From Citrobacter sp. FP75 (lineage in GTDB: Bacteria; Pseudomonadota; Gammaproteobacteria; Enterobacterales; Enterobacteriaceae), in contig NZ_JAFDOE010000001.1 in assembly GCF_018342065.1 (NCBI RefSeq), forward strand, positions 930,001 to 994,000: a stretch of DNA of 64,000 nucleotides, written 5' to 3'. A program made the translations under genes and the position numbers. This document shows, one piece after another, positions 51,862 to 63,390 of this stretch. Numbering within the stretch: the first letter of the stretch is position 1; each line of letters starts with the position of its first letter. The notes under the pieces were generated by a model. That model was not told where the DNA came from and searched no databases. It saw only the letters and a program-made list of their open reading frames with translations.

Positions 51862-53283
51862 TTATCTGCTAAAGAGCTTACCATCCCGCACAAGATCGCG
51901 CGGATAGCTGTTTTTCAACCGTGAATTAATACGTTTTGCCAGCCCAATAGGCTGTCGCTGGAAAGTGACCAGCACGTCGTCTGTAGTTGGAACGGTTTGC
52001 GGGTAGACATCTCTGCCTCTATACCACTCTTCCGCTTCTTCGAGGGTCAGTTCGAACGCATTGCCGTGATGTGGGTTGGCGAGGGCGATGACGGCCTCAT
52101 GCTGCCAGCGATAGCCTTTATTGTGGGTTTCAGCCAGCTTAATCCCGAGGCGGGAAAAGCGGACTTTACCAATGAGTGATTCAATCTCAACAGGGAACAA
52201 CCAGATCTCTTTATCACGCTGCCAGAGGCGCAGATTGTCTTCCCACTGTAATCCGCTGGCATTAGCCGCTGCGGTGATTTGTGCGGTTTCGCGGCCTTTC
52301 AGCGGGCTGAACGGAAAATTGCCGACCTTATATTTCGGGGCGGGCAGAGCAGGGATAGCGGCTGTTTTACGCAAACGAGCGACGAAGAATCCTTCACAGT
52401 CGTAAATTTGCGGGAAGACATGCAGAAAACCTTCTGGCGTCAGCGCGCGTTCGGCTTCTGGGAACAAATCGCCCAAGGGGAGAAACTCCACGGCGTCCGG
52501 ATAGGTTGTTATCAACCACTGCATGACAGATTCATTTTCATCACGGTTCAGCGTACAGGTGGAATACACCAGCGTGCCGCCGGGGCGCAGGGCATGAAAC
52601 GCGCTGTCGAGCAGTTCGCGCTGAGTAGCAGCAATTTCCAGATTACTTTCTACCGACCAGTTCTTTAGCGCATCGGGATCTTTACGCATTACGCCTTCGC
52701 CGGAACACGGCGCGTCCAGCAGAATGGCATCGAAAGATTCCGGCAGCGCAGCACCAAACACGCGTCCGTCAAAATGGGTGAGGGCAACGTTAGCGATCCC
52801 GCAGCGGCTGATGTTGGCATGCAGCACTTTGACACGGCTGGCGGAAAACTCATTGGCCAGAATTGCGCCTTTATTGTTCATTCTCGCAGCGATTTGTGTG
52901 GTTTTCGAGCCTGGTGCTGCGGCGACGTCCATCACGCGATCCGGCATGTTACCCCTGGCAAACAGTGCGGCAACCGGCAGCATTGAGCTGGCTTCCTGAA
53001 TATAAAATAGCCCACTCAAATGCTCAGCGGTGCTGCCCAGCGGCACTGACTCCTCATCGTCTCGCTCGATCCAAAAACCCTCTTCACACCAGGGAATCGG
53101 TGTGAGCGACCAGTCGTAAGGTGCGGTTAAGTCGAGGAAATCGGCAACGGAGATTTTCAGCGTATTAACGCGAATGCTGCGTCGTAACGGGCGCTGGCAG
53201 GCGGCGAGAAAATCATCGAAAGAGAGCGAAGAAGGCATTGCTTCCCGCATTTGAGTCAGAAAGGCGTCAGGAAAATAAGCCAC
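51862..53283 (-). CDS. rsmF: 16S rRNA m5C1407 methyltransferase RsmF
   Basis: 473-residue SAM-dependent RNA cytosine methyltransferase acting on C1407 of 16S rRNA. NOL1/NOP2/Sun fold: SAM motif [17 protein letters not shown] (about 118-134), DAPCSGEG (about 191-198) and catalytic Cys motif STCTLNRDE (about 243-251), then a PUA-like C-terminal part. GTG start at 53283 has no strong ribosome site; the E. coli protein is six residues longer, so a nearby alternative start is possible. 75 bases downstream of letB. Confidence 0.95.
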   Translation of the reverse strand: MAYFPDAFLTQMREAMPSSLSFDDFLAACQRPLRRSIRVNTLKISVADFLDLTAPYDWSLTPIPWCEEGFWIERDDEESVPLGSTAEHLSGLFYIQEASSMLPVAALFARGNMPDRVMDVAAAPGSKTTQIAARMNNKGAILANEFSASRVKVLHANISRCGIANVALTHFDGRVFGAALPESFDAILLDAPCSGEGVMRKDPDALKNWSVESNLEIAATQRELLDSAFHALRPGGTLVYSTCTLNRDENESVMQWLITTYPDAVEFLPLGDLFPEAERALTPEGFLHVFPQIYDCEGFFVARLRKTAAIPALPAPKYKVGNFPFSPLKGRETAQITAAANASGLQWEDNLRLWQRDKEIWLFPVEIESLIGKVRFSRLGIKLAETHNKGYRWQHEAVIALANPHHGNAFELTLEEAEEWYRGRDVYPQTVPTTDDVLVTFQRQPIGLAKRINSRLKNSYPRDLVRDGKLFSR

Positions 53284-53358
53284 TTGGTTACACCGGAAAA
53301 AAAACAGGCGCGCAGTGTAGCATATTTGCTCCGGCGCGAGTACGCCGGAGCAGGGTGA

Positions 53359-55992
53359 TCAACGTGGCAGGGCGGTTCCCCATTCACGCCACTCTTTCGG
53401 TTCGCTTTCTAACAACAGGAAGTGTTTACCGGCCTGTGCTTTCGGCGCCAGTGGTGTACCCGGTGGGGTGGCGAAGGCAATACCGCCGCGAATGAACTGA
53501 TTGAAGGTACCGGTCTTAACGACGCCGCCTGTCAAGCCAAAGTCGAGATTGTAGCCAGATGCAAGCCAGAACACGGAGTTGTTGCGCACCAGATGCTGGT
53601 AGCGCTGGCTGATGCGCATGGCAACCATCACACGATCGGAAAGCGAGCCCAGCGTCAGCCCGGTGACGGTACCCACTTCAATGCCCCTGAACAGAACGGG
53701 CGTGCCGATATTCAGCGAACCGGCTTCCGATGCTTCGACCACGATGCTCAGACCATCAAGATAACGCGAGTCGGTAATGGTGGCTTCCTGCAACTCAAAA
53801 TCACGGCGCGGATTCCCACGACCCGGCTCCACGTTAATGTAAGGCTGTAAGATCGTATCCAGGTGCTCCACGCCCGCTGCAGAGATTTGCGGGGTAATAA
53901 CCGAGAAGCGTGTCCCGCTGCGCGCAAATGTCTGGACATATTCCGGGTACAGTACCGCCTTCGCCTGCACTTCGTTGCGCGCGGTGATAAGCTCCAGGGT
54001 CTGGATCTGACCGATATCGATGCCCAGATAGCGAATTGGCATGCCTGCGGCGAGCTTACCGGCGTCAAAGGCGTGCAGGGTAATTTGTCCCCCCACAGCA
54101 CGTGCGGCGGTTTCTGAGGCGTACAGGATCCGCTTGTCTCCTTTGCGCTGGCTGGCGCTGGCGCCGCTCAGATTGTCGAAGCTAATCGCACCTTTTAACG
54201 CGCGTGACAAAGGTGACGCCTGTACGGTCAGGCCGCTACCGTTAAGCTGGACTTTTGCGCCACCTTCCGCCCAGAACACGCTGTTGTTGGTCAACAGGTT
54301 GCGGTATTCCGGTTTAATATGCAGATCGATATCAAACGCGTCGGCGCGGGGGCGAACGCTAATGACCTCACCCACCTCGAATTTACGGTATAACACCACT
54401 GAACCGGCCTGAACGTCGGGTAGCGTTTCGGCGCGCAGGCTGAGCGTGGTGGTGGGCAGATCGCTCAGGCTATTTTCAATCGCCTTTTCCAGATTGGCAT
54501 ACAGCGGGTAGCTGCTTTTCATTTCACCCTTGGTGCCGGGTAAAATTCGGATACCACCGCTGATCCATTCGCTGGCGCTGGCACCTAAGAACTCCACGCC
54601 GTCAATGCCTACTTTGACGTCAACCCGGCTGTTGACCACAAATTTGCTGTCACCTTGTACCAGGTCGCGATGCTGGGGTTCGATGGCGACGGTAAAGGAG
54701 ACGCCTTTGCTGGACAGCGTACGCTCAATCACCTGGCCAACCTGGACACCGTGCAGGATCAGCGGTTGACCCTCCTCAATGCCGTAGCTTTCCGGCGCGG
54801 TCAGGGTGAGCGTCATCACGCCCGGATCGTGCAGTAAGGATTTTTCGCCGGGAACCACCACAAACTGGCTGCGTGGTTCGCCCTCGCCGGGGACCAGTTC
54901 GAAGGTTTTACCGGTTAACAGCGAGCTGAGGTTCGCATCACTCAACGACAATTTGGGACTGTGCAGTTCTATGCGCGTGTTGTCTCGTAGTAACGAGACG
55001 ACGCTCGGATCAACCGTCATTTCGCCGGTGACTTTGCCGCCCGGGATCAGTTCCAGTTTCGTCAGTTCACCGACCTCCAAACCCTGGTACATCAGTGATG
55101 TTGAACCTGCTTTTAGCCCATCGCCGCTGGGTAATTCCAGCTTCACGATTACGCCGCGCTGGCTGTGCGCGAGGTCCTGATACAGGCCAAAGGTGTCGTC
55201 TGCGGCAGCCGGTTGCGAATCTTCCGGCGAATCAAAGGCGATAGTACCGTTGACCAGCGCGGCCAGGCTTTCCAGTTTGACCTTCGCCCCGCTGAGGCTG
55301 ATATCCGCATTGACGCCAGACACATTCCAGAAACGGCTGCCTTTTTTTACCAGATTAGTAAATCGGCGCTCAATCAGTACGTCTATGGTCACGCCCTGAT
55401 TGTTGGGGTTAATGGTGTAGTCATACACCCGGCCCACGGGTATTTTGCGGAAATACACCAGCGAACCGCTATTTAGAGAGCCGAGATCGGGCGCATGCAG
55501 ATGTAGCATCAAATCGCCGTTATTCAGACGGTACTTTGGCTGCGTATCCAGTGCGACGAAATGATCTTTCGGCTCTCCGGTTCCGGGCATCATGCCGATA
55601 TAGTTCCCACCGACCAGCGCATCGAGTCCGGAGACCCCTGCCAGCGATGCTTTCGGCGTCACCAGCCAGAACTGCGTATCTTTACGCAGGGCATCCTTCA
55701 TGCTGGATTTGATGCTGACGCGAACTTCAATCTTGCGCAGATTTTTGCTGAGACTGATATCCTGCACCGTGCCAACTTCGACACCCTGGTAGCGAACGGG
55801 CGTTCGGCCTGGCACAATACCGTCTGCAGACATAAAGTCGATAGTGACGGTGTTGCCGCGATCTTCATAGCTTCCCCAGATCAGCCACCCGGCGATCATC
55901 AGCGCGATGAAAGGCAGCAGCCAGAACGGAGATATGCGGCGTTTTGTTTTAATCTGCGCTTCAGTCTGCGAAGCGGGCGTTTCCTGACTCAT
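53359..55992 (-). CDS. letB: Intermembrane phospholipid transport protein LetB (YebT), seven MCE domains
   Basis: 877-residue inner-membrane-anchored periplasmic protein. One N-terminal helix (about 22-40) is followed by seven MCE repeats, each opening with a sequence of the type G-x-x-V-x-Y-x-G-x-x-V-G (for example [13 protein letters not shown]). The E. coli protein stacks into a long hollow tube that bridges inner and outer membrane for lipids. Start at 55992 equals the E. coli N terminus (MSQETPAS) and lies 32 bases inside letA; an earlier in-frame ATG at 56034 is not used. Same operon as letA. Confidence 0.96.
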   Translation of the reverse strand: MSQETPASQTEAQIKTKRRISPFWLLPFIALMIAGWLIWGSYEDRGNTVTIDFMSADGIVPGRTPVRYQGVEVGTVQDISLSKNLRKIEVRVSIKSSMKDALRKDTQFWLVTPKASLAGVSGLDALVGGNYIGMMPGTGEPKDHFVALDTQPKYRLNNGDLMLHLHAPDLGSLNSGSLVYFRKIPVGRVYDYTINPNNQGVTIDVLIERRFTNLVKKGSRFWNVSGVNADISLSGAKVKLESLAALVNGTIAFDSPEDSQPAAADDTFGLYQDLAHSQRGVIVKLELPSGDGLKAGSTSLMYQGLEVGELTKLELIPGGKVTGEMTVDPSVVSLLRDNTRIELHSPKLSLSDANLSSLLTGKTFELVPGEGEPRSQFVVVPGEKSLLHDPGVMTLTLTAPESYGIEEGQPLILHGVQVGQVIERTLSSKGVSFTVAIEPQHRDLVQGDSKFVVNSRVDVKVGIDGVEFLGASASEWISGGIRILPGTKGEMKSSYPLYANLEKAIENSLSDLPTTTLSLRAETLPDVQAGSVVLYRKFEVGEVISVRPRADAFDIDLHIKPEYRNLLTNNSVFWAEGGAKVQLNGSGLTVQASPLSRALKGAISFDNLSGASASQRKGDKRILYASETAARAVGGQITLHAFDAGKLAAGMPIRYLGIDIGQIQTLELITARNEVQAKAVLYPEYVQTFARSGTRFSVITPQISAAGVEHLDTILQPYINVEPGRGNPRRDFELQEATITDSRYLDGLSIVVEASEAGSLNIGTPVLFRGIEVGTVTGLTLGSLSDRVMVAMRISQRYQHLVRNNSVFWLASGYNLDFGLTGGVVKTGTFNQFIRGGIAFATPPGTPLAPKAQAGKHFLLLESEPKEWREWGTALPR

Positions 55993-57244
55993 GTGCATCC
56001 CAAAGTAAGCGGCTGTCCAGCCATTCCACAGCAAGAATAGTCAAAATTACCGCCGCGCCGAAATAAAACGCAGCCGGTCCCATAGTAAAAGCAAGTATCT
56101 GGTCACGATTAATCAGCGACATGGTTAAGGCGATAACAAACAGATCCAACATCGACCAGCGGCCGATCCACGTCACCAGGCGCAGCAGCAAAATGCGAGC
56201 GCGTAAGCCCTGTTCACATTTAAAATGGATGCTAATCAATAGCGTAAGCATCACAATCACTTTAGTGAAAGGCACCAGAATACTGGCAATAAAGACGATT
56301 GCCGCGACGCCAACATTGCTATTTGCCAGCGACATAATACCGGACAGTATGGTGTCTTCCTGCCGGGAACCGTTGACGTAAATGATGGAGATAGGCAGCA
56401 GATTAGCAGGCAGTAGCAGGACAATCGAGGCCAGCAGCGCGGCCCAGCACTTTTGTATGCTTTGATTCCTGCGCCAGCGCAACGGAATATGACAGCGAGG
56501 GCAGCGACCTCGGGCGTCTGAATAACCTGTAAAGTGGCAGCCGAGGCACACGCGAAGCTGCTCATCTGGGCGTCGTGCGGGTCTTTGCGGGTAAAAACGG
56601 TCCCACAACTGTTCTACATTAAGGTGTGACAGCGTCAGAATACTGAGGATCACCAGCGCAAAAAAAGCATACAGCCCCACGCCGGGTAGCAGGAAAGCAT
56701 AGTCCTGCACTTTAATTGAAGCGACGCCAATACCCACCAGGTAAATATCAAGCATGACCCACTCTTTGAGCCTTTCCAGCATCAGCAGGACCGGGCGCAG
56801 GTTCATACCGAGTATGTTACCCAACCACAGATACGCAATTGAGGAGACAAGTATTATCGGTGCGCCCATCACGCAAAATAGCACAAAGGACGCGGTTAGC
56901 GGATCGCCCTGGCGGGTCATTTGCCAGATGCCCTGAACCACATTGGCATCAATGCGAATACCTAATAAATAGATGTGTAATAGCGGCTCTCCCCAGGCAA
57001 ACGGCATCAGCAGCAGCATGGTGAAGGCCATTGCCGCCAGCCGCGTCAACGACCAGTCGCGTCCGTCACGGATTTTTGCCTGGCAGCGGGGACAGTATGC
57101 ACTTTGGTTCGAACGCATTTTCGGCAAGCTAAATAGCATGTCGCATTCGGGACAGCGATGATAGTGCGCGCGGGGTAGCGCCTCACCGACAGACCTGATC
57201 GCTATTTTTTTGGATGGCTTGATGCGTGGAGTATTTAGGGCCAT
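55961..57244 (-). CDS. letA: Intermembrane transport protein LetA (YebS)
   Basis: 427-residue PqiA-family inner-membrane partner of LetB. Two cytoplasmic zinc-ribbon modules (CPECDMLF...YCPRC about 33-54; CLGCHFTG...CPRC about 230-250) precede two sets of four membrane helices. It is thought to load or unload lipids at the base of the LetB tube. Length as in E. coli. Divergent from msrC over 128 bases. Its 3' end overlaps letB by 32 bases, so the two are coupled. Confidence 0.96.
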   Translation of the reverse strand: MALNTPRIKPSKKIAIRSVGEALPRAHYHRCPECDMLFSLPKMRSNQSAYCPRCQAKIRDGRDWSLTRLAAMAFTMLLLMPFAWGEPLLHIYLLGIRIDANVVQGIWQMTRQGDPLTASFVLFCVMGAPIILVSSIAYLWLGNILGMNLRPVLLMLERLKEWVMLDIYLVGIGVASIKVQDYAFLLPGVGLYAFFALVILSILTLSHLNVEQLWDRFYPQRPARRPDEQLRVCLGCHFTGYSDARGRCPRCHIPLRWRRNQSIQKCWAALLASIVLLLPANLLPISIIYVNGSRQEDTILSGIMSLANSNVGVAAIVFIASILVPFTKVIVMLTLLISIHFKCEQGLRARILLLRLVTWIGRWSMLDLFVIALTMSLINRDQILAFTMGPAAFYFGAAVILTILAVEWLDSRLLWDAHESGNARFAD

Positions 57245-57372
57245 GTATCGCGGATCAAAGTGTTAGAGTAATGTTATCTTAACTCATGACGGGAATGATC
57301 TTGAGCATTAACGCATTTAATGTTTATTTTAGTAGGCTGCAGTTTTAAGTAAGACAACTAAGTGATTACATA

Positions 57373-57870
57373 ATGAACAAAATAGAGCTATACACGGATC
57401 TGAACCGTGATTTTCGCGCATTAATGGCAGGTGAAACCAGTTTTCTGGCAACGCTGGCGAATACCAGCGCCTTGTTGTACGAGCGTCTTTCAGATGTGAA
57501 CTGGGCCGGTTTTTATCTGCTCGAGAACGACACGCTGGTGCTTGGCCCCTTCCAGGGAAAGATCGCCTGCGTGCGTATCCCTGTCGGGCGTGGCGTGTGT
57601 GGTACTGCGGTGGCGCAGAACCTGGTTCAGCGCATTGAGGACGTTCATGCCTTTGACGGGCACATTGCTTGCGATGCCGCCAGCAATGCTGAAATCGTTC
57701 TGCCGATCACGGTCGAAAATCAGATAATCGGCGTGCTGGATATTGATAGCACGGCGTTTGGTCGGTTTACCGAAGAAGATGAACAGGGGCTGCGTACGCT
57801 TGTGGCACAGCTTGAAACCGTGCTTGCAATGACGGATTACAAAAAATTCTTTGCGACCGTCGCAGGATAA
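57373..57870 (+). CDS. msrC: Free methionine-(R)-sulfoxide reductase MsrC
   Basis: 165-residue GAF-domain enzyme that reduces free methionine-R-sulfoxide. The catalytic cysteines Cys66, Cys76 and Cys100 keep the spacing (10 and 24) known for the E. coli enzyme. Cytoplasmic. Single gene divergent from letA; proQ follows after 96 bases with its own likely promoter in the gap. Confidence 0.95.
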   Translation: MNKIELYTDLNRDFRALMAGETSFLATLANTSALLYERLSDVNWAGFYLLENDTLVLGPFQGKIACVRIPVGRGVCGTAVAQNLVQRIEDVHAFDGHIACDAASNAEIVLPITVENQIIGVLDIDSTAFGRFTEEDEQGLRTLVAQLETVLAMTDYKKFFATVAG

Positions 57871-57966
57871 TCAACGGATAACGTAGCAATTACTGATGGC
57901 GTCATTATAATGACGCCTGTTCATGCCTGCGCTTGTTGGCTACGTCCGTTGTAATCAGGAAATTTC

Positions 57967-58653
57967 ATGGAAAATCAACCTAAGTTGAATAGCAGTAAAG
58001 AAGTTATCGCGTTTCTGGCCGAACGCTTCCCGCAGTGTTTTAGTGCGGAAGGCGAAGCGCGCCCGCTGAAAATTGGCATTTTTCAGGATCTGGTAGAGCG
58101 TGTTGAGGGTGAAATGAACCTCAGCAAAACACAGCTTCGTTCTGCCTTACGTCTCTACACTTCAAGCTGGCGTTATCTGTATGGCGTTAAGCTGGGCGCA
58201 ACGCGTGTCGATCTCGACGGCAACCCATGCGGTGAGCTGGATGAGCAGCACGTTGAACATGCGCGTAAACAGCTTGAAGAAGCAAAAGCCCGCGTTCAGG
58301 CGCAACGTGCCGAACAACAGGCGAAAAAACGCGAAGCGGCCGCTGCTGCTGGTGAAAAAGAAGGCGCACCGCGTCGCGAGCGTAAGCCGCGTCCTGCTCC
58401 GCGTCGTAAAGAAGGCGCAGAGCGTAAACCTCGCGCTGAAAAACCGGCCGCTCAAGCACCGCGTGCTCCTCGCGAAGAACAGCATACCCCAGTGTCTGAT
58501 ATTTCAGTGCTGAAGGTAGGGCAGTCCTTAAAGGTGAAAGCAGGTAATAATGCGATGGATGCCACCGTATTAGAAATCACCAAAGATGGCGTCCGTGTAC
58601 AGCTGAATTCGGGTATGTCTTTGATTGTACGCGCAGAACACTTGGTGTTCTGA
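57967..58653 (+). CDS. proQ: RNA chaperone ProQ
   Basis: 228-residue RNA-binding protein that, with Hfq, serves many sRNAs and mRNA 3' ends. FinO/ProQ domain at about 1-120 ([44 protein letters not shown]), a long basic Arg/Lys/Ala/Pro linker (about 120-175) and a C-terminal Tudor-like domain (about 180-228). AGGAAA lies before the ATG. prc follows after 19 bases, and the two are known to be linked in osmotic behaviour (ProP). Confidence 0.97.
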   Translation: MENQPKLNSSKEVIAFLAERFPQCFSAEGEARPLKIGIFQDLVERVEGEMNLSKTQLRSALRLYTSSWRYLYGVKLGATRVDLDGNPCGELDEQHVEHARKQLEEAKARVQAQRAEQQAKKREAAAAAGEKEGAPRRERKPRPAPRRKEGAERKPRAEKPAAQAPRAPREEQHTPVSDISVLKVGQSLKVKAGNNAMDATVLEITKDGVRVQLNSGMSLIVRAEHLVF

Positions 58654-58672
58654 AACGGAGGCCTGGCCTGGC

Positions 58673-60721
58673 ATGAACACTTTTTTTAGGCTTACTGCGT
58701 TAGCTGGTCTGCTTGCATTAGCAGGCCAGGCACTCGCTGTGGAAGACATCACGCGTGCCGATCAACTCCCCATACTAAAGGAAGAAACGCAGCACGCGAC
58801 GGTGAGCGAACGTGTTACATCGCGCTTTACGCGTTCACATTATCGCCAGTTCGATCTGGATCAGGCGTTTTCGGCAAAAATTTTTGACCGCTATCTGAAT
58901 CTGCTCGACTACAGCCATAACGTGCTGCTGGCGAGCGATATAGAGCAGTTCGCCAAAAAGAAAACCGTCCTCGGCGATGAACTGCGTACGGGCAAGCTGG
59001 ATGTCTTTTACGATCTCTACAACCTGGCGCAAAAGCGCCGGTTTGAACGTTACCAGTACGCGTTAAACGTGCTGGCACGTCCAATGGATTTCACCGGTAA
59101 CGACACGTTTAACCTCGATCGCAGCAAGGCCCCGTGGCCAAAAAGCGAAGCTGAGTTAAACGCCTTGTGGGACGGTAAGGTTAAATTCGATGAACTTAGC
59201 CTGAAACTGACCGGTAAAACCGATGCTGAAATTCGCGAAACGCTGACCCGTCGCTACAAATTTGCTATTCGCCGTCTGGCGCAGACCAACAGTGAAGATG
59301 TGTTCTCATTGGCGATGACGGCGTTCGCGCGCGAAATAGACCCGCATACCAACTACCTGTCTCCGCGTAACACCGAGCAGTTCAATACTGAAATGAGCCT
59401 GTCTCTGGAAGGTATTGGCGCGGTTCTGCAAATGGATGATGACTATACCGTCATTAACTCTATGGTGGCGGGCGGCCCGGCAGCCAAGAGCAAGGCGATA
59501 AGCGTAGGCGATCGTATTGTTGGCGTCGGACAGTCGGGCAAAGGCGTGGTCGATGTGATTGGCTGGCGTCTTGATGACGTCGTCGCGCTGATCAAAGGAC
59601 CGAAGGGCAGCAAGGTTCGTCTTGAGATCCTGCCCGCTGGCAAAGGCACTAAAACGCGTACCGTTACGCTAACGCGCGAACGTATTCGTCTTGAAGACCG
59701 CGCCGTTAAAATGTCGGTCAAAACCGTTGGCAAAGAGAAAGTCGGCGTACTGGATATTCCTGGTTTCTATGTTGGTCTGACGGATGACGTCAAAGTTCAA
59801 CTGCAGAAGCTGGAAAAACAGAACGTGAGCAGCGTGATTATCGATCTGCGCACCAACGGTGGTGGCGCACTGACCGAGGCCGTTTCGCTTTCCGGTCTGT
59901 TTATCCCTTCCGGTCCGGTTGTTCAGGTACGTGACAATAACGGTAAAGTGCGCGAAGACAGCGATACTGACGGTGTTGTTTACTATAAAGGTCCGTTGGT
60001 GGTACTGGTTGATCGCTTCAGTGCCTCGGCATCCGAGATTTTTGCAGCGGCAATGCAGGATTATGGCCGTGCGTTGATCGTCGGTGAACCGACCTTTGGT
60101 AAAGGCACCGTGCAGCAGTACCGTTCTCTGAACCGTATCTACGATCAGATGCTGCGTCCGGAATGGCCTGCGCTGGGTTCCGTTCAGTACACTATCCAAA
60201 AATTCTACCGCGTTAACGGTGGCAGCACGCAGCGTAAGGGCGTGACGCCGGATATCATCATGCCGACAGGCAATGAAGAAACCGAAACCGGTGAGAAGTT
60301 TGAAGATAACGCCTTGCCGTGGGATAGCGTCGATGCGGCAACCTATGAGAAGTCAGATAATTTAACGCCGTTTGGCCCTGAATTACTGAAAGAGCATAAT
60401 GCGCGTATCGCCAAAGATCCTGAATTCCAGTACATCATGAAGGATATTGCCCGTTTCAATGCCCTGAAAGATAAGCGCAACATCGCGTCTCTTAATTTTG
60501 CTCAACGTGAGAAAGAGAACAACGAAGATGATGCCCTGCGTCTGGCGCGTATCAACGATCGCTTTAAGCGTGAAGGAAAACCGCTGCTGAAGAAACTGGA
60601 CGATCTGCCGAAGGATTACCAGGAGCCGGATCCGTATCTGGATGAGACGGTGAAAATCGCGCTCGACCTGGCGCATCTTGAAAAAGAGAAGCCAGCGGAA
60701 CAGCCCGCAACCAGTCAGTAA
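58673..60721 (+). CDS. prc: Tail-specific periplasmic protease Prc
   Basis: 682-residue S41 peptidase that trims and degrades periplasmic proteins, including MepS with NlpI and the FtsI C terminus. Signal peptide about 1-22 (ALA). PDZ domain about 240-320 (LEGIGAVLQMDDDYT). Catalytic dyad Ser452 and Lys477, located by counting, match E. coli numbering. Start at 58673 gives the signal peptide; the earlier in-frame ATG lies within proQ. Ends at a strong terminator. Confidence 0.97.
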   Translation: MNTFFRLTALAGLLALAGQALAVEDITRADQLPILKEETQHATVSERVTSRFTRSHYRQFDLDQAFSAKIFDRYLNLLDYSHNVLLASDIEQFAKKKTVLGDELRTGKLDVFYDLYNLAQKRRFERYQYALNVLARPMDFTGNDTFNLDRSKAPWPKSEAELNALWDGKVKFDELSLKLTGKTDAEIRETLTRRYKFAIRRLAQTNSEDVFSLAMTAFAREIDPHTNYLSPRNTEQFNTEMSLSLEGIGAVLQMDDDYTVINSMVAGGPAAKSKAISVGDRIVGVGQSGKGVVDVIGWRLDDVVALIKGPKGSKVRLEILPAGKGTKTRTVTLTRERIRLEDRAVKMSVKTVGKEKVGVLDIPGFYVGLTDDVKVQLQKLEKQNVSSVIIDLRTNGGGALTEAVSLSGLFIPSGPVVQVRDNNGKVREDSDTDGVVYYKGPLVVLVDRFSASASEIFAAAMQDYGRALIVGEPTFGKGTVQQYRSLNRIYDQMLRPEWPALGSVQYTIQKFYRVNGGSTQRKGVTPDIIMPTGNEETETGEKFEDNALPWDSVDAATYEKSDNLTPFGPELLKEHNARIAKDPEFQYIMKDIARFNALKDKRNIASLNFAQREKENNEDDALRLARINDRFKREGKPLLKKLDDLPKDYQEPDPYLDETVKIALDLAHLEKEKPAEQPATSQ

Positions 60722-60728
60722 TCTCCAA

Positions 60729-60758
60729 CAGGCACAAGAAATTGTGCCTGTTTTTTTT
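60729..60758 (+). terminator. Terminator after prc
   Basis: CAGGCACAA (60729-60737), loop GAAA, TTGTGCCTG (60742-60750), followed by eight T. Confidence 0.96.
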
Positions 60759-60914
60759 AACAACTACATGAAGTCGTCAGTCTGATACGATAAAATGTAA
60801 AGTTGTGTCTTTCTGGTGACTTAGCACGTATGCATGCTTGAAAATAGCCGTAAGACCCATACGATATGGGTAATCGCATAGTGCGTTTTGTTAAATTGAG
60901 GTTAAAAGAAAATT

Positions 60915-61796
60915 ATGATGCGAATCGCGCTCTTCCTGCTGACGAACCTGGCTGTGATGGTCGTTTTCGGGCTGGTATTGAGCCTGACAGGGATTCAGTC
61001 AAGCAGCGTTCAAGGCTTGTTGATTATGGCACTGCTGTTTGGTTTTGGTGGTTCCTTCATTTCGCTGCTGATGTCCAAATGGATGGCATTAAAGTCCGTT
61101 GGTGGGGAAGTGATTGAGCAGCCCCGTAATGAAAGAGAACGCTGGCTGATGAATACTGTGGCGACACAGGCTCGTCAGGCCGGGATCGCTATGCCGCAGG
61201 TGGCTATTTACCATGCGCCAGATATTAACGCGTTTGCGACCGGCGCGCGCCGGGATGCGTCGCTGGTGGCTGTCAGCACCGGCTTGTTGCAAAACATGAG
61301 CCCGGATGAAGCGGAAGCCGTTATCGCGCATGAAATCAGCCACATTGCTAATGGTGATATGGTCACCATGACGCTTATCCAGGGCGTGGTGAACACCTTT
61401 GTTATCTTTATCTCGCGCATTCTGGCGCAAATCGCCGCCGGTTTTATGGGCGGAAACCGCGAAGAAGGCGAGGGTAGCAACGGTAACCCGTTAATCTACT
61501 TCGCCGTCGCAACGGTGCTGGAGTTAGTGTTTGGTATTCTGGCGAGTATTATTACCATGTGGTTCTCACGCCATCGTGAATTTCACGCGGATGCGGGTTC
61601 TGCCAAACTGGTCGGTCGTGAGAAAATGATTGCTGCGCTGCAGCGTCTGAAAACCAGCTATGAGCCGCAGGAAGCAACCAGCATGATGGCCTTCTGCATC
61701 AACGGTAAATCCAAGTCGCTGAGCGAGCTGTTTATGACGCACCCACCGCTGGATAAGCGCATTGAAGCGCTGCGCAGTGGGGAATACCTGAAATAA
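60915..61796 (+). CDS. htpX: Membrane-bound zinc metalloprotease HtpX
   Basis: 293-residue M48B peptidase of the inner membrane, a quality-control protease for membrane proteins that overlaps in role with FtsH. Helices near 5-25, 35-55, 155-180 and 190-215. Zinc site His139-Glu140-x-x-His143 (AHEISH) and the later Glu in [14 protein letters not shown] (about residue 222). Length as in E. coli, where it is controlled by Cpx and heat shock. The gap of 193 bases after prc carries its own promoter; an out-of-frame ORF there is a shadow. Confidence 0.97.
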   Translation: MMRIALFLLTNLAVMVVFGLVLSLTGIQSSSVQGLLIMALLFGFGGSFISLLMSKWMALKSVGGEVIEQPRNERERWLMNTVATQARQAGIAMPQVAIYHAPDINAFATGARRDASLVAVSTGLLQNMSPDEAEAVIAHEISHIANGDMVTMTLIQGVVNTFVIFISRILAQIAAGFMGGNREEGEGSNGNPLIYFAVATVLELVFGILASIITMWFSRHREFHADAGSAKLVGREKMIAALQRLKTSYEPQEATSMMAFCINGKSKSLSELFMTHPPLDKRIEALRSGEYLK

Positions 61797-61817
61797 CCCA
61801 CGGCATTTAAATGAAGA

Positions 61818-61843
61818 AGCGCGTCGATAGACGCGCTTTTTTT
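61818..61843. terminator. Terminator between htpX and yebQ
   Basis: AGCGCGTC (61818-61825), loop GATA, GACGCGCT (61830-61837), then a T run. The yebQ stop lies in the T run; upstream A residues are few, so it mainly serves htpX. Confidence 0.9.
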
Positions 61844-63215
61844 ACATCTTAACCCGAGGTTGGGTAATCCGTAGCCCACTGACAATGGCAGCAAGGGTTG
61901 CCAGAATGCCTGCCGTCAGCAGTGACACGTGCGTTCCGCTGTCGCCAAACTGGTTCAGCATCAGCGCCACTAACGCGGCTCCGGTGCTTTGACCCAGCAA
62001 ACGCGCCGTTCCCAGCATCCCGCTTGCGCCACCGCTACGTTCACGCGGTGCGGAAGTGATAATAGTGTGGTTGTTTGGCGACTGAAACAGGCCAAAGCCT
62101 GCGCCACACAGAATCATCGGCCAGATGATATTGAAGTCCGACGGTGTGGATGGCAGCAACACCAGCGAAAATAATCCACACGCCATCACCGCCATTCCCA
62201 GGGCACCTAAAAGCCCGGCGTGGACGCGTTCAATGAGATAACCCGCCAGCGGCGCCATGACCATGGTGGCCAGCGGCCATGGGGTCAACAGCAGGCCTGT
62301 TTCAACCTCACTACGACCCAACACGGTTTGTAAAAAGAAGGGCAGGGACACCATGGCCAACATTTGCGCGCAGAAAGAACAGATTGAGGTGCAGATGGAG
62401 AGTGAAAAAAGCGGTATACGCAGCAAGTCAACCGGTAAGAGTGGAACAGGCAGTGACAGCTGTCGGCGGATAAAGAAAAATCCTACTACGATGAGCCCCA
62501 TCAGTTCAGCGCCGATCAGTGCTAATGACTGTCCCTGGGCAAACCCGCTGAGTGCGGTGATCAGCAAACCGAACGTTAACGCATTCATCACCGCACTGGG
62601 TAAATCAAAGCGAGGCTTATTACTGCGTGCAGCGTTCGCTGGCAAAAAGCGCATAGCCAGCAGCAGGGCAATAATCCCGAGCGGAACGTTGATCAAAAAC
62701 AACCATTTCCATGAGGCAATGGAGAGGATTGCCGCAGCAATAGTCGGTCCGGCGGCGGAAGAGACCGCCACGATGAATGAGTTAATACCCATCCCGCGAC
62801 CAAGTTGGCGCTGAGGGTAAATAAGCCGGATCAGCGCCGTATTCACGCTCATTAACGCGGCTCCGCCAAACCCTTGAGCCACGCGGGCCAGCGTTAGCAT
62901 ATGCAGCGAATCTGACAACGCACAAAACAGCGAAGCGAGCAGAAACACGACCAGCCCGCATTTATAAATACGGCGGTAGCCAAACATATCGCCCAAAAAC
63001 GAGAGTGAGAGCAGTGAAACCACAATCGCAATTTGATAAGCGTTAACAACCCAGATTGAGCTGGCGGGGGAGGCCTGAAGATCGGCAGCAATTGTCGGCA
63101 GGGCAACATTCGCAATTGCACCATCCAGTACGGCCATCGAGATACCAATAATAATGGTTAAAATTGCGCCATATCGTTGGGGCAACGGCAGGCCATCGGC
63201 CTGGAACTTATCCAT
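61842..63215 (-). CDS. yebQ: MFS transporter YebQ (DHA2 drug:H+ antiporter family)
   Basis: 457-residue multi-pass transporter with 13 to 14 predicted helices. The conserved blocks LDGAIANVALPTIAADL (about 30-46) and, between helices 2 and 3, GDMFGYRRIYKCG (about 76-88) mark the DHA2 drug-efflux branch of the major facilitator superfamily. The natural substrate is unknown. Divergent from kdgR over 175 bases, as in E. coli; I found no convincing KdgR box in that gap. Confidence 0.93.
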   Translation of the reverse strand: MDKFQADGLPLPQRYGAILTIIIGISMAVLDGAIANVALPTIAADLQASPASSIWVVNAYQIAIVVSLLSLSFLGDMFGYRRIYKCGLVVFLLASLFCALSDSLHMLTLARVAQGFGGAALMSVNTALIRLIYPQRQLGRGMGINSFIVAVSSAAGPTIAAAILSIASWKWLFLINVPLGIIALLLAMRFLPANAARSNKPRFDLPSAVMNALTFGLLITALSGFAQGQSLALIGAELMGLIVVGFFFIRRQLSLPVPLLPVDLLRIPLFSLSICTSICSFCAQMLAMVSLPFFLQTVLGRSEVETGLLLTPWPLATMVMAPLAGYLIERVHAGLLGALGMAVMACGLFSLVLLPSTPSDFNIIWPMILCGAGFGLFQSPNNHTIITSAPRERSGGASGMLGTARLLGQSTGAALVALMLNQFGDSGTHVSLLTAGILATLAAIVSGLRITQPRVKM

Positions 63216-63390
63216 AGTGAGTCAATATTGTCGGAGATTAAGATGAGAATAATAATTTTAGCATTGATATTCAGGCGGTATGTCGCAGATTTGTAACTAA
63301 GTAAGCAAAGAGCGATTGCGAGCATCGATACGTGAAATTATAATAAAAACCGGTTCTGATTTTTATAAAACACTCGTAATGAGGTGATAA

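Noticed and set aside
60866-61117. Small ORF overlapping the htpX start
   Set aside because: Out of frame with htpX, no ribosome site, and the product looks like a frame-shifted reading of HtpX.
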